DNA of 64,000 nucleotides, from positions 1 through 64,000 of the forward strand of contig CANLDA010000020.1 of assembly GCA_947489325.1 (NCBI GenBank), in the 5' to 3' direction. Each line of letters opens with the position of its first letter. Position 1 is the first letter of the stretch. The position numbers and the translations under genes were made by a program. This document shows, piece by piece, positions 63,042 to 64,000 of this stretch. The notes under the pieces were generated by a model, which ran no database searches, had not been told where the DNA came from, and saw only the letters and a program-made list of their open reading frames with translations. Source of the stretch: an uncultured Paracoccaceae bacterium (GTDB lineage: Bacteria; Pseudomonadota; Alphaproteobacteria; Rhodobacterales; Rhodobacteraceae).

Positions 63042-63407
63042 ATGACCCTACATATTCTGTCTTGCCACTGCGGCTCTGTGAAATTGCATTTGCGCCTGAG
63101 TGATCCCATTGGCGCGGGTATACTGTGTGATTGTTCTTTATGTCGTCGCCGCGGGGCCGTGATGGCCACCGTCGCTATTAATGATCTGAAGGTGCTACAA
63201 GGTGCAGAAAACCTGACGCTGTACCAATTCAACACTGAAACCGCGCAACATTATTTCTGTAAGACATGCGGCGTCTATACACATCATCGGCGTCGATCTA
63301 ACCCAAATGAATATGGTATCAATACTGGCGCGCTTGAGGATACAACGCCCGCCGATTGGCGCAACGCAGAGTTAACCGATGGCGTGAATCATCCCAGCGA
63401 TAAATGA
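63042..63407 (+). CDS. GFA-fold (CENP-V/GFA) zinc protein
   Basis: 121 residues. Zinc ligands in SCHCGSVKLHL, CDCSLCRRRGAVMA and FCKTCGVYTHHRR give the two zinc sites of the glutathione-dependent formaldehyde-activating enzyme (Gfa) fold. Ends with an Asp-rich GALEDTTPADW. Family members are rarely true GFA enzymes, so the reaction is unassigned. AGGAGA lies 7 nt upstream of ATG 63042. Confidence 0.85.
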   Translation: MTLHILSCHCGSVKLHLRLSDPIGAGILCDCSLCRRRGAVMATVAINDLKVLQGAENLTLYQFNTETAQHYFCKTCGVYTHHRRRSNPNEYGINTGALEDTTPADWRNAELTDGVNHPSDK

Positions 63408-63410
63408 GAC

Positions 63411-64000
63411 TCAGTTCTGGCGGATGACTTTGGCGAATTGATCAAAGATCGGCTCGTTCGCGGCCAGAATGCTGCCAGCTTCAAGCATATTGTCGTCTTT
63501 TCGAACCGCTTCGGCAAAACCACCGGCTTCTTGAACAATCAGACTGCCTGCTGCCATATCCCAAGGCTGCAAACCACGTTCCCAATAGCCTTCGTAACGA
63601 CCAGCGGCAACATACGCGAGATCCAGAGAACATGCCCCCCAACGACGAATACCAGCACAGGCAGGGGCAAGGCGTGCTAGGTCTTGCAAAGTGGCAGGCA
63701 GATCACGTTGACCTGCAAATGGCACACCTGTGGCAAAGATCGATTCAATCATGCGATTGCGGCCAGAAACGCGCAGACGGTTGCTGTCATTCAGCCACGC
63801 GCCCTCGCCTTTTTCGGCATAAAACATTTCTTCCTTAGCGGCATCAAACACCACGCCTGCAACAATCTTGCCTTTGTGCTCCAAAGCAATGGAAATCGCC
63901 CAATGTGGCAGGCCATGCAAAAAGTTGGTGGTGCCATCCAGCGGGTCAACGATCCAGCGACGCGTGGGGTCTTGGCCCGCTTCCTCTTCGCTTTCCTCGG
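63411..64000 (-). CDS. suhB: Inositol monophosphatase family protein (SuhB-like), 5'-truncated by the window edge
   Basis: About 196 C-terminal residues; the start lies beyond the right edge. Contains the metal motif VDPLDGTTNFLHG and the second motif PWDMAAGSLIVQEAGG (catalytic Asp), as in SuhB/IMPase enzymes that dephosphorylate inositol phosphate and related sugars phosphates. In bacteria SuhB also assists rRNA transcription. Converges with the GFA-fold gene. Confidence 0.93.
   Translation of the reverse strand, partial: EESEEEAGQDPTRRWIVDPLDGTTNFLHGLPHWAISIALEHKGKIVAGVVFDAAKEEMFYAEKGEGAWLNDSNRLRVSGRNRMIESIFATGVPFAGQRDLPATLQDLARLAPACAGIRRWGACSLDLAYVAAGRYEGYWERGLQPWDMAAGSLIVQEAGGFAEAVRKDDNMLEAGSILAANEPIFDQFAKVIRQN

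Overview
The window looks like a chromosomal segment of a marine alphaproteobacterium of the roseobacter group (Rhodobacteraceae). The evidence is the set of genes found together: a dihydroxypropanesulfonate (DHPS) operon, a propionyl-CoA carboxylase/methylmalonyl-CoA mutase cluster with a PccR-type regulator, choline-to-betaine genes, Tad pilus genes, an alphaproteobacterial RpoD/DnaG pair, and a repeat in the style of Rhodobacteraceae intergenic repeats. Base composition is moderate, with AT-rich intergenic patches. No phage, CRISPR array, restriction system or intact transposon was seen.

Layout. (1) 1-8121: a leftward operon for uptake and oxidation of a C3 sulfonate: a small membrane protein, TRAP transporter dctP-dctQ-dctM, hpsN, an SDR, a zinc MDR dehydrogenase, a universal stress protein and the first codons of a sulfopyruvate decarboxylase subunit. 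A divergent LacI-type regulator faces it across two operator palindromes. (2) 8179-11985: ppk-ppx behind a probable Pho box. (3) 12005-16568: a hairpin repeat, a secreted protein, an endonuclease/exonuclease/phosphatase protein, a DjlA-like J protein, GNAT and VOC proteins, and nhaA. (4) 16644-30768: the propionate region (mcm, pccA, pccB, several small envelope proteins, a porin), with pccR and GCAAATTTGCAAA-type sites in front of pccB and pccR. (5) 30769-37901: an alpha/beta hydrolase, a YdcH protein, and the choline locus (BCCT transporter, betB, betA leftward; betI divergent). (6) 38399-44622: rpoD, dnaG and an NAD-type glutamate dehydrogenase. (7) 44949-47880: three Tad pilus pseudopilin-type genes, the first with a von Willebrand A domain and an EF-hand-like loop. 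(8) 47883-53769: small metabolic genes, a ureohydrolase, an MFS transporter and metG. (9) 53967-61592: a chemotaxis locus with an MCP and cheD rightward, and STAS-cheY-cheA-cheW-cheR-cheY plus a small CheZ-like protein leftward. (10) 61760-64000: a serine recombinase remnant beside tRNA-Leu(UAA), a TPR protein, a GFA-fold protein and a partial inositol monophosphatase.

The genes fit a marine heterotroph living with phytoplankton. It would take up DHPS and choline, assimilate propionyl-CoA to succinyl-CoA, store polyphosphate under phosphate control, attach by Tad pili, and steer toward chemoeffectors. The less ordinary items are the small membrane protein leading the DHPS operon, the CheZ-like protein at the end of the che operon, the EF-hand loop in TadG, the candidate operators and intercistronic hairpins, and an unexplained 710-bp stretch at 22774-23483 that carries a strong leftward terminator. 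No wholly new multi-gene system is evident. All functional calls rest on motifs and gene order read by eye, without database searches.
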